Assembly: GCF_000499845.2 (NCBI RefSeq)
Contig: NC_023749.2
Coordinates: 7,112,013-7,176,012, forward strand
DNA from: Phaseolus vulgaris
Lineage: Eukaryota > Streptophyta > Magnoliopsida > Fabales > Fabaceae
Direction of reading: 5' to 3'
DNA: 64,000 nucleotides
The translations under genes and the position numbers were made by a program. This document shows positions 47,325 to 58,850 of the stretch, in pieces. The notes under the pieces were generated by a model, which made no database searches, had not been told where the DNA came from, and saw only the letters and a program-made list of their open reading frames with translations. Each line of letters starts with the position of its first letter. Position 1 is the stretch's first letter.

Positions 47325-47470
47325 ACAAAAATTTCTTCGCTTGAGTGAAAATTGGGTTGAGACTAAGCTTAGTTGAAATAATATTTTTGCTTGAACAAAA
47401 ATTTCTCTACTTGAGCGAAAAATCCATCGTTTGAATGAAAATTCCTTCGCTTGAGCGAAAATAAGATTGA
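47325..47470. repeat. Cluster of CTTGAGCGAAAA motifs
   Basis: Within ~140 bp the words CTTGAGTGAAAATT, CTTGAACAAAAATT, CTTGAGCGAAAAAT, TTTGAATGAAAATT and CTTGAGCGAAAATA follow each other at 20-30 bp, joined by TTCTTCGC or TCTCTAC. No coding frame. Confidence 0.65.
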
Positions 47471-48172
47471 GACTAAGATTTTGATTTCTATTCTATTTTA
47501 GTTTGACGGAAAAATATAAGAATTTATGTCTCGTTCAATAGACTCACATAATCCTAAAACAAAATTCAAAGTCATTACTCTACATTAATATAAAATTTTG
47601 CAACTTTTGGATAATCAAAGGACTTTTATGGTTTTAAAATGATTAAATATAACATGTATTATCATTAAAATCACAATTCATCAAAGACATTAAACTTCAA
47701 ATTCAACTCACAATCAATCAACTACTTTTCCAATTGGTTAAGCTTCAAATATTTTTTATTAATCAACATCTATTTTACTCAACAAACAAACCTAAAGTTC
47801 TATTGAAAAATAAAACTAACTTTCCTTACGAGATTAGAAGTACGAGTACTCACAAAGAACTCCAACTTCTAAAAAAACAAAGATAACCTAACATGCACCA
47901 CACAATTTTGATCAATGATCTGAACACACCACTAGGTTCCCAAACTAACAAAAACTCATACTAAAGTTATAAACACTACATGCAAATCATGTCTACCCAA
48001 TTAAACAAACAAACAAACTCAAAATCGACTCAGAAAAAAAAATACAAGAAAGAAACTTATTCTAAATAAAATTATGATTGAACAATTTTATTTGAGTCAC
48101 TACCAAAAGTCTAAAAGTGACATCTAATCGTCAATCTCACGAAGAATAAAGTCAAATTTCTAGAAGGAAGCA

Positions 48173-48173
<1 letters not shown>

Positions 48174-48197
<24 letters not shown>
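48174..48197. repeat. (AT)n microsatellite
   Basis: About 12 uninterrupted AT dinucleotides. Confidence 0.9.
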
Positions 48198-48203
<6 letters not shown>

Positions 48204-48344
48204 AAATAATGATTATTTTAATTTTGAAAACTAACTAATTTTTTAATTCTGAAACTATTTTCTAAATTCTTACAATAAATATATATTATTAAACATTTAT
48301 ATTGTATTAAATTTATCAGTATTTAAAGATGTAAACATTCATAT

Positions 48345-48723
48345 CACTAAAATCATGAAATAGAAACTAATTTGTAGAAACCAAAATAATTAGTTGCAAT
48401 AGTAACTAAATTAGAGACCATTTTAGAAACTAAAAAGAAATTTGGTTTCTAAATTAGTTTCTATTATTTTCTATTATTGTTAAATAGTTTCTAAATTGGT
48501 ATCTAATTAGCAACCAAGGTTTTTGCTACCAAATTTAGAAACTAAATAATTGGTAGTTAAAACCTTAGTTGCTAATTAGATACCAATTTAGAAACTATTT
48601 AACAATAATAGAAAATAATAATTTTTTTTTTAGTTTCTAAAATGGTCTCTATTTTAGTTTCTATTGTAACTAATTATTTTGGTATGTAAAAATTGGTTTC
48701 TATTTCATGATTTTCTTGTAGTG
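48345..48723. mobile_element. Complete palindromic CACTA-type miniature element
   Basis: 379 bp from CACTA (48345) to TAGTG (48723), flanked by the 3-bp duplication TAT (48342-48344 and 48724-48726), the target size of CACTA elements. The two halves are inverted repeats of about 170 bp (AAATCATGAAATAGAAACTA left, TTTCTATTTCATGATTTT right), so a transcript would fold into a long hairpin. The left tip lacks the CAAGAA that follows CACTA on the right. No coding capacity. Confidence 0.8.
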
Positions 48724-48874
48724 TATCTATTGATGTAATAGGTTTTTGTGTAGACTTCTCTGACACGTGTTAACAATAGAAAAACATTATATTTAACATG
48801 TGCATTATTATTTTTTCATTTTTAATAACTATTAAATTAACATGTAACTAACATGTATTAAATTAAAATATATT

Positions 48875-49250
48875 TTTATCTTCGTAATAATATGATACAA
48901 GATTTAAACAATAACAATTATATATTTCATCTTCATAATAATATCACAACATATAAAATATATATAACTAACTTGTATATTATCTCAAGAGACAAAATAT
49001 CTTTTTATCTTCAGAATAATATGATAACAGATTTAAACAATAACAATTATATCTTTCATCTTCAGAATAATATCACAATAGATAAAATATATATAACTAC
49101 TAATTTGCATATTATCACAAGAGATAAAATATCTCTTTATCTTCAGAATAATATGATAATAGATTTAAACAATAACAATTATATCTTTCATCTTCTGAAT
49201 AATAACACAACAGATAAACTCTTTATCTTTCATCTTAATAATTACTTTTT
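48875..49250 (+). repeat. Tandem repeat of about 130 bp, nearly three copies
   Basis: Units start near 48892, 49021 and 49153 with ATGATAxxAGATTTAAACAA and include CAATTATATCTTTCATCTTC and ATCACAAGAGATAAAATATC. Periods are 129 and 132 bp. Because these are multiples of three, an open frame of 121 codons (Asn-, Ile- and Tyr-rich) runs through. That is more likely a by-product of the repeat than a gene. Confidence 0.75.
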
Positions 49251-50833
49251 TCCTTAACCCCTATCTGGACCCTACCTGAATTGAGATCTCGAGTACCATA
49301 TTATTGAATTTATTATTTATAAAGAAAACTGCTTATAATTATATATAAAAGATTTTTTTTTATATCAGTTTTTTTTATATTTTATGAATGATTTTATTTT
49401 TATTAGCACAACTCATTTTATTAATTTTATTATTTATAAATTTTATCTATGACATTTTATTATTTTTAAAATAACTATATATGAAAAATAATAATTAATA
49501 TCATAAAAAATAAAAAAATATTTAGTTTTATAATATTTTTTATAATTTCAATATAAATTTTAATAATATTTTTTTATGTTAATGATTGTTATAACATGTC
49601 TTTTTAATTTTTTTAAATTTTTTTCCATAAATTTAATATAATTTTTTCATTTTTATTTTATTTTATATTATTTTTCATGTGATTATACATTATATTTAAT
49701 ATGTTAAATTCGTTAATATATTTGAACTATCAATAATTTCAATTCTAAATTGTAAACATCACCACTCCTTTTTTTAAAATATAGAAGAAATATTATCCCT
49801 TTAAACGATAAAAGATGATAAAGCCAAAATCTAGTCAAATAAATAAATTCAACCAATAATTAGTCAATTTAGGAAAAAAAAAGAAATTTTAGTTTTAGAA
49901 TAAGTACTTCAAAGTACGATGAAAGGCTTAAATCGAGTATTACTATATTATTGAATTTAAAATGATAAAGACAATATACGCAATTTCTTCCTCTGAGGCG
50001 GTTCCAAAATATTCCTTTTTTGTTTCTTTCTGTTTTTCTTCACTTCTCTCCCTCCTTCACTTCCACTTCACTCTCCCTCTTCATCACTTATCTTAATTTT
50101 TCCCCTTTTTAATTCAATTAGTTTCTTCCATTTGGGTTTTCCGATTACTATTTTGAATTACGATTCGCTTCTCTTCTTTTTTCCTATTGAATTTACGAAT
50201 TAGGGTTTAAGGGTCTCTGAGTCCCTCGATTCGCGCTACAAATCTAGGTCTGCTTTGTAGCCGGGGTGACGTTCAGGGCTATTGCACTTTGTTATTCTCG
50301 CGCATCGAAAGGAGGTAACTTTATGAACATTGGAATGCATATGTCGTTTTCGTCATTACCCAAGGTTCTAAGTAAGTTTATCAATTTTTGTTTTCTCCAA
50401 TCGTTACTCATTTGTCTTTTTTTTTTATTGATGGTTGAATTTTATTTATGTTTTTTCTGTTGTTAAAATTTTACCCGTTTGTTTTTCATGCCAAAGGTCA
50501 ACGAAATCTCCCACGATTGTTATAAACTGGAGTTATCAACATAATGTTGGATGTGAATCGTAGTAGTGAGTTTTATATCGCAACTCGTATTCTCCACCTA
50601 GCTGAATGGCACCCATTGGAACCGCAACGTTGAGTAGGGCGTGAGCCTTGAAGCCCTCTTTTCTTCCTTCTTAAATAAGTAAGAACTTCAAGTGTTTCTT
50701 TGGTAAAAAGATTGATTTGAAGATGTCATACTTTATTGTTGTTGGCATAGTGAACTTAACTGTTTTGTTGTTGTTGTTGTTGTAGATATTTAATTTTTTA
50801 GGCTGATAATCATCTTTTGGGTCCAAGCTCCAC
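49251..50833 (+). promoter_or_regulatory. Promoter and 5' UTR region of the GRIK kinase gene
   Basis: The first ~700 bp are AT-rich and empty. From about 49985 the sequence becomes C/T-rich (TTCTTCCTCTGAGGC, CTCTCCCTCCTTCACTTCC), typical of a plant 5' leader. A 5' UTR intron probably ends with TTTTTTAG just before 50802. Its donor is uncertain, with candidates near 50247 and 50368. A 66-codon open frame starting at 50266 would lie in this leader or intron and is not considered a protein. Confidence 0.5.
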
Positions 50834-53800
50834 ATGTTCGAAAAGATTCTTTCTTTTGCCTGTGTGATGGGGTGCTGTAGTTGTTTTGGGTTCATCAGGA
50901 CACCTAACCGTCAAAGACAAAGGTCTAAGCCTGCCATTAACAATAATCTCTCCCAGGAGCCTCTGTTGGATGTTGATGACGACATTGAAGATGAAGAGGG
51001 CGAGGATTTGTATAACGATGAGGTTAGTAACTCTAGTGGAGATGATGCCGACGAAGAAACTCGTCCCAAGCGATCAGAAGATATTTTGAACTTCAGGGTA
51101 GAGAATGGCATGGTTTGTAGGCAGTTTCCTGTTAAAGATACTCACAAAGTTGTTCGCATGGAGGTAATTGTTGTGTGGGAGTAGCATTATTATGGTTTTT
51201 GCACCAATGGTGATTTTTTTTTGTATAGTCAGATACCAAGACTAGGTGAGCTAGTAGTATTTGATATGTTGGTTGATCTTGATTATATTTGGGTGAAAAT
51301 TGAACTCACTGTATTAAGTGGTTTATGGTTTTCAGTTACTTCATCTCTTTTATAATGTGGTGTGTTTATTATGAGCTGCAATATAAATTTATTATTATAT
51401 TTACTTAATTTAACTAGAAAATGAACTATTATAGATTTTTAATGAAATGCTACATGTCAAAGGAAGTTTGAGTTTAATTTTTATATTACACACACACCAT
51501 TTTCAGTGTTAGACATGAAGTTGTGGCTAATATTTAAATGTCTTGGGTCATTGTTTTGTCTTCTCAGTTATTGTGTTATCTGCTTCTTCACTTGTACCCA
51601 TAAGTTCCTGGTTCATATTAATCTTGCAATGATCTTTGTATCTTTCACTCACAATCCAGTTAGATGCCTATTGCTATAATGCTATTTGAAGATTTATTAT
51701 TATTGACAAAACACTTCTCTGTTGTGAATATCTTTTCTCTCAGAACTTGGAAGTCATATTGAACTTTTATTTCCCTTTCAGGATGAAAATGGGAACAAGA
51801 TGATAAATGAGTATATTCGTGAGTATAAGATTGGTTCTGGTAGCTATGGAAAAGTGGTGAGTGTAGTATTCATGGTACCTAATTACCTGTCCAGTCCCAA
51901 TGATGACAATTTTCCTGAACCACTTTCTTACATACATTACAGGCTCTTTATCGAAGCTCTGTCGATGGAAAGCATTATGCAATCAAGGTAAGGAAAAATG
52001 ACCATATGGACATAGTTTTTTAATACTGGGCTTTAACAAGGATTAATTTTTCCAATAATTATCAAGATAATGGTGTTTTATGTCGTTTGTTGAGCCTAAA
52101 TCTTTTCAATTGAAGGCCTTTCATAAATCTCATTTACTGAAGCTTCGAGTTGCACCCTCAGAAACTGCCATGACTGATGTACTACGAGAGGTATATTTCT
52201 TCATATCTTTTGGTTTTCAGTCTGAAATCTGAAGTGGAAATATGTTTAAAACATGAATATGTTAAATTTTGGTAAATACATTATATAATTCCCTCATATC
52301 TGCCTCTAAATGGTTACACCTTATGTGCCATCTGTTTTTATTTGTGATTCTGTTTATACTGTGGTGTCCATTTATTTACTTATAGAAAGTACCCACATTC
52401 TTTCTTTGACAAAATTTGTACCTCCCATTTTCTGAAAAATTATGTTGCATGTTTTTCAGCTTATTATGCTTCCTGGTTTGGTATTTACGATAGACTATGT
52501 TTTCTAAATTTATCTGCTTTAGCTGTTGATGTCCCTATAGTATGTTAAAAGACCAATGTCATTTTGCTTTTTCCAGGTTTTCATTATGAAAATGGTGGAA
52601 CATCCTAATATAGTCAATCTCATTGAGGTGATTGATGACCCAGAATCGGATAACTTCTACATGGGTACTGATGACTAGTTTCTTCTTGGTTTTCTTATTT
52701 AATGATTTACTAAAATTTATGTGTATTTGAGTTGAAGTGAAGAATAATAATACTTTTAAAGTCCTATGCCTGACTGCTGATTTTTCTTATACAGTACTTG
52801 AATACGTAGAAGGCAAATGGGTTTGTGAGGGTTCAGGTCCCGCATGTGGCTTAGGTGAAGAGACTGCTAGGAGATACTTGCGTGATATTGTTTCTGGATT
52901 AACATATCTTCATGCTCATGTAATATTATTTCTCTCTATCTATCATTTTGTGGTCATACTGATTAAGTCTCTCTTTCTCACAGTTTTTGCATATGAATTT
53001 CAATATCTGATGATCTTCATGTTAAACAAAGAAAAGAAATTATAACATGACATCATTTATGTTAGATGTTCATACTTTTATTTACAAATATGTTTAAATA
53101 GTTTGATCAATTTAGTGTTTTTTTTTCTGGAAAAGCAGAACATAGTACACGGGGATATTAAACCGGATAATCTGTTGATCACTCATCATGGTACTGTGAA
53201 GATAGGGGATTTCAGTGTCAGCCAGGCTGTTGAGGTAATGTTATTCCTGAGCCCAAATGTAAATTTGATTACTTAAAATAATACCAAAGCTGTAGAGTTT
53301 ACAGGGCATTAATGTTTCTTCAAATGCAACATGGGAAACTTTTCTTTTAGGTGAAACTGAAATATGATTGCACATGTGTGGAGTTTTAAATGTGAATACA
53401 GGAAAGTATGAAATTTGATTAATGTACTTATCAATAGTTGTGATTAAAGTAATGACTTCATCAAACAACTTTATCACAAATTGTAACAAAGAAGTTTGTT
53501 AGTGTCAAGGCATATGAACTCGTGATTTCCCCTATAGGTGATTAGTCGATCATCAATCATACAGTTGATTCTGGCCTACTGAGTTGAGATGATATAGAAC
53601 TAGGCGGGAGAGACAGAAAGAGAGAGATCAAAGAGTTGTGCACCACACTGCCCTTGTTATTGTTTCAGTTTGTCTAAAATGTGCAACAGCCATGCTTTTT
53701 TTGTAAGACAGAACAGAACCCAACATTTTATAGTAATAAAATCCAAACCAACAATAGCTCCCTAATTAACCAACTGGCTTTTTTTCTCATTCTTTTTACA

Positions 53801-55720
53801 CATCACATGTCAGGCACACACCTTGTTAGAGATGTTGGTAACATTGAACAGGTTAGGATTTGGGAAGTCCTAGAAGCTTATATGGAACTTGTAATGGTTT
53901 CTGTAATCTTGGGACATAGTTATCAATCTTCGAATCCAAGGCAAAGGGGCTGATCACATAAACCCTATAGTGGGGATAACCACTATCCCTAAGATTTTAA
54001 CTGATGACAACAATGGAGATTGAGTTTTGCAGTGCCATGAACCCACCACACAAACACAATAAGGTGGGGGGTCTTGATACAGCCATGTGCAGTAGTTCAT
54101 TTTGCTATAGAGCCACGGGATCTTCCAGAGTAAGTACAAAACTTCATTTTAGCTGGCACAAGCCATTCTTGAGGACAAGGTAAACCTTTAGGGGAGCAGG
54201 AGTGTTAAGATAGCTGTTTGTTGTCAATCTGTCACATTAGTTAGTTGGGGCTTGGATAATTAGAGGAAGGAAACAATTTAAAACGCAAGAGTGCAATTTT
54301 CCCGGGAATAAAGATATCTGGGGATATATTTTCATAACCTCCTAACAAACATGAGAATGTTTATTCTAATCTTCACATTCGCAGAAGTTAAAGAAATGAC
54401 GTGAAGCAAATACCTATGTGCTCTTTTGTGTGTTAAAGGAGGGAATCACAAAAATATCCATATGCATATAACAAATTAAATAAAGCACAGGGTAAAAAAG
54501 GGTATTTTCCAGTGTAGAAATACAATTTCTTATCCCATTAAGTGACATTGTCTCTGAAATTTTGCGGTGTAGAATAACAAAAATGATTTTGGCGGCCATG
54601 CTTTTCTAACTTCCCATCACATTGAAAAGTGAAGCAAACATCGTTTTGGTTGGAGGCTGCATCCCCTAGTCTGTTGCCATATCCCACTAATGATTAGCAT
54701 ATGTAGAGAAAAAATAATGCCTTTTCCCCTAACTCAAATAGTAATGCTACCCTACAGAGGCAGAGTTGGTTAGGCAAAAACCAGCGAACTGCTATAACTA
54801 AGGAAAATACAAAGGAGAAAAAAAAGTAGTATAGAGGACTAAAACTATAAATCTGTTCTCAATTGGATCATTCACATCTCGTCCTAGTTCATTCTATTCT
54901 TCCTAACTTTTTTTACAACAAACTGAGTTTCATTTTGCAGGATAATAAGGATGAGCTTCGTCGATCACCTGGCACTCCTGTTTTCACTGCACCAGAGTGT
55001 ATTTTAGGTTGCTTTTACTTTTCAAGCCTGCAAGATTCTGTTGATATGTAGTAGTTGAAGTACAGGTTCTCACTGCTGTTATGTCTGGTTATGTTTATAG
55101 GTCTGACCTATGGTGGTAAAGCTGCAGACACGTGGGCAGTAGGAGTTACTTTATACTGTATGATATTGGGTGAATACCCTTTTCTTGGAGACACACTTCA
55201 AGATACATACGACAAAGTAAGAATTACACACAGACATATATGACAAAGCAAGAAAGACACAAGTTTTTATTATAATCACAACAAAAATGACACTTTATTC
55301 AACTTCTCACCTTTCCTTTACAAAACTACATAACTTTTACACCTGATATTGCATATGACGTTCATGTTTACTGGTGCCAATATCACGATCTTAACTGGCT
55401 GTTCTTTTTAATCCAGATAGTCAATAATCCTTTGGTACTCCCCAATGATTTGAATCCGCCATTGAAGAACTTGATAGAAGGCTTACTTTCCAAAGGTATG
55501 CATAACGTTCTGTATTTTTGTCATGTCACGTGACTATATTTTCCTTGTTAATGATCGAGTACATTTGAAATCTGCAGACCCAAGACTAAGGATGACTTTG
55601 GGTGATGTTGCGGAAGATAGTTGGATTATTGGAGATGATGGACCAATTCCCGAGTACCTTTGTTGGTGCAAAAGGAAGAGCTTGGGTATTGAAGACCATG
55701 ATGAGAGCAAAACCAACTAA
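50834..55720 (+). CDS. GRIK: SnRK1-activating protein kinase (GRIK/SnAK), complete, 11 exons
   Basis: Exons: 50834-51163, 51782-51856, 51943-51987, 52116-52190, 52577-52664, 52795-52919, 53139-53234, 54941-55007, 55101-55216, 55417-55495, 55578-55720; all GT-AG, 412 residues. The N-terminus (MGCCSCFGFI near residue 12, then an acidic stretch LLDVDDDIEDEEGED) precedes the kinase domain from ~122. Key motifs are GSGSYGKV (128-135), Lys150 in HYAIK, HGDIKPDNLL (catalytic Asp252), DFS (Asp270) and activation loop RRSPGTPVFTAPE (Thr290). HGD in place of HRD and DFS in place of DFG are, to my knowledge, normal in GRIKs. The kinase phosphorylates the activation-loop Thr of SnRK1 catalytic subunits, linking energy status to growth, and was first found through binding geminivirus Rep. 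Length fits the family (about 400). Intron 7 is 1.7 kb. A second in-frame ATG (residue 12) is possible, but the longer start is conserved in style. Confidence 0.95.
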
Positions 55721-57600
55721 AATTATTTTTAGCTTGCATTTATGTACAGTTGAAATTGAAAAGCCCTGATTTTTTCCCCTTAGACTCTTGGTATTTTATG
55801 ATTATATAGAAGCAGTCTTGAAGGAATCTCAAACTTTTAAGAATATGTGGCTTATCTAGGCATGATAAGTAGCAGAGGATAAAAAATGTTTATTTATTTT
55901 TTGGTGAAAGAATTTGATGTCCAGAAGTAGAAACTTACTTATGTTTATCTTTGTATACATTGATCATCAACAAGCATATGGCTTTTTAGGTCCATTTTTG
56001 CATAATGGCTACCAATTAAGGAAAGTGCCACCCAAATAATTTCCACGGTTTCTAAAGTCCAAGTAATTTTGTGCTTCAAAGATGCATGTAAAATACTTGT
56101 TCTGACAACATACTATCAATCATCGTAATGAGCTGGAGCAACTTTATAAATTCTGATTCTAATGTCACGTGGAATAAAGCAGCTATCATGTTCTTATTCT
56201 ATGTGCTTTTAATGATAAAGGGTGAAAAGCACCAACCCAAAGAAGCATTTGTTGCCATCGTTGTTATTATTATCTAGACTTTTCCTTCCTCTGCATGTGC
56301 CTCATTTTTATACCACAGAAACAGACAAATGAGGGATACAATTTGGTTTTATATCATAATCAGTTTGCTGGATCATTGTTTTTTTATACTTGTATTTTGC
56401 TTCAGGCTTTCTTATTGGAGATATCTCATACATCTAGGACGCACTCAACCAATTTCATACAATGACTAGCATCAATTTTATTTTATATAATCAATCAATT
56501 TTTTTTCTGTCTGGCCCCAGCCTGTGCATGCTAGAAAGTCGTACTATAAGTGGAAAAGGCAGAGAAAATTGTTTCTGAAGTAAAGTTTGATCTTAAATGG
56601 AAAGGCAAAAGACTATTTTGGTATTATGATGGAAATTTCCCCAGAATATAATGAGTTTCCTTTCTTTAGCTTCATCATCTATTTTTCATGTATGTTTGTA
56701 GGAAAAAACTGGGAATTCTGATTTTATTCTTGCACATTTAAAAGTGTAAACTTGTTACAATAAACTATAATTTATTCAAATAAAAACATTTTTCACCTTT
56801 AAAGTAACACTAATATTTACATGTATAAATGGATTATTTTAAATATATTTCTTTGAGGTCGAATATTTTGAAATTATTTTTGCTGAAATATATATTTATT
56901 CCAATCTTAATTCTGTTATCCTTATTAAGATTATTACATTAAATATTGTACACTTTAATGTTTAGTAATTTTGTTACAAGAAATGTTTCAAATGAATTAA
57001 AGGAGAAAAAGATTAATAAGTTGTCTATAATTTCAATTTTTAAATGACACAAAATGTAACATTCCTATAATATATATATATAAATATATATAATATTAAT
57101 TCAAATGAAAATTTAGATTACATATTACATATGTTAATATAAATATTTTATTAGTGAAAAGTCTTTAGCTAAATGTTTTCGTAAAACGTATGTCATCACA
57201 CTTAACATACAAGAAAAAACATTATCATCATTCTCAATATTAATAAATGTATATTTAGCCGCTAATGCAAGATATCTTTCAAAATATTCTAACCATAATA
57301 AACAAGTTTCACTAAAGATTAATACTTGATATATTTTGAATTTGCCTTTAGTCGATCTATGCTCCTAATGTCAGGGTGATACAATCATATACTTAAGTCA
57401 ATTGTATATTTCAGTCTTTCATCTCCTGAAATCCAATTTACATGAAACATAAGTGTCATTTATTATTGTCACCCAAAATAAGCATATATATCATGCATAC
57501 GTCATGTCATACATCTTATAATTAATTAGATACTTTCATAGCATATACAGAGAGTTATACATTTTATACATCATTATAAAAGCATACAATACCAAATAAA
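55721..57600. other. GRIK 3' UTR and AT-rich intergenic DNA
   Basis: No further gene seen. The transcript probably ends within ~300 bp. A short TATATATATA run lies near 57070. Confidence 0.45.
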
Positions 57601-58850
57601 ATCATCACTTTTCAACACATCATTGCTTGAGTGAGTTTCTCTTGCTTGAGCAACCTCTCTACTTTGTCATAAGCAAGCATCGACCATTTTGATTGAGCAA
57701 TACTCTTGTTGTTTGAGTGAAATGCAACTTGATAGCAACATACCCTTCGAGTTCTCCTAATTTAAATGACCATCTTGCCACTTGAGCATTTTCGTTAATG
57801 CTTGAGTGTCAACCATTTGTGAAAAATATTTCAATAAGTTCTTTAGTCACCTTCACTGCCATTGGACGCTTCAACATCCAACCAGAGTCCGAGTGTTCAA
57901 GAAGTATGTACATTGTCTCTACCACACTTAAACATTTAAAACAACACTTAAGTCTTTAAGTCATATCACTTGAGCGTCTTGTATAATTTTTGACCGGTAT
58001 GCTTTCAAAGGAGAGAGAATCACTTTGGTTTCTCTCTTATTCAAGCTATAAGTCATCGTTAGAATTATACGCATCTTCGCTTAAACGACTTTGCATCACT
58101 TAAACAACGTGGTAAGTACAATTATTGCACATCACTTGAATCTCTTCTGAGCAACAACTTGTTACTTAAACGATATTTGATCCAAGAGTTGTACCAAACA
58201 GTCATAACACATCATTCATCAAAAGTTTTCAACATCTACAAGAATTCTATAACTCTTAGGCTCATCATTCCTGATGTTCTTATATATATAATAATAACAA
58301 CATCAACATAGACCAACAATCCTATTCATGAATTCATATATCTTCAAATTCCATATATTACCTATATCAAATTAATCATCACATTGTAACCCTTATATGC
58401 ATTCAAACATACTTTATCCAATAATCTCTTCTAGATCATTTCAACCATTCAAACAATTTAGGTAAACCCTAAAAAATCAACCATAGACAATATTTTTCCC
58501 TAATCATTCACTTAAAAGAAGAAGAAAAAGAAGAGAAATAAAACTCAAAAAGTATTGCTTATACTTACCAAATCCAAACTTAAAAAATGAAATTATATCT
58601 TTCCAGCTATTCATAATCTTAATTTGGTAAAATTTTCACAATCATAACTTCACTTGTTGTGAAAAGAATGTACTGAAAAATTATAAAGAAACTAAAAATT
58701 TAAGAAGAAAATAAAAAATAAACTTAAAATTTCTATTTATAAAGTTTCATCTCTATTAATTTAAGATTTATTATTATTAGAAAGTAGACTTTAAACTTAA
58801 TCAAACCTATAAACTCTAAATGACTTTGATACCATATTAAAAATTAAATT
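57601..58850 (-). repeat. Remnant of an unclassified retroelement with CTTGAGxx motifs
   Basis: 57620-58190 holds many scattered words such as GCTTGAGTGAGTTT, GCTTGAGCAACCTC, ATTGAGCAATACTC, ACTTGAGCATTTTC, GCTTAAACGACTTT and ACTTAAACAACGTG at irregular 20-60 bp steps. At 58820-58836 GACTTTGATACCATATT is the complement of AATATGGTATCAAAGTC, close to a Met-tRNA primer binding site. AT-rich DNA resembling the end of legume LTRs lies to its right. Together this suggests a decayed minus-strand LTR element without recognisable protein domains. Confidence 0.35.
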
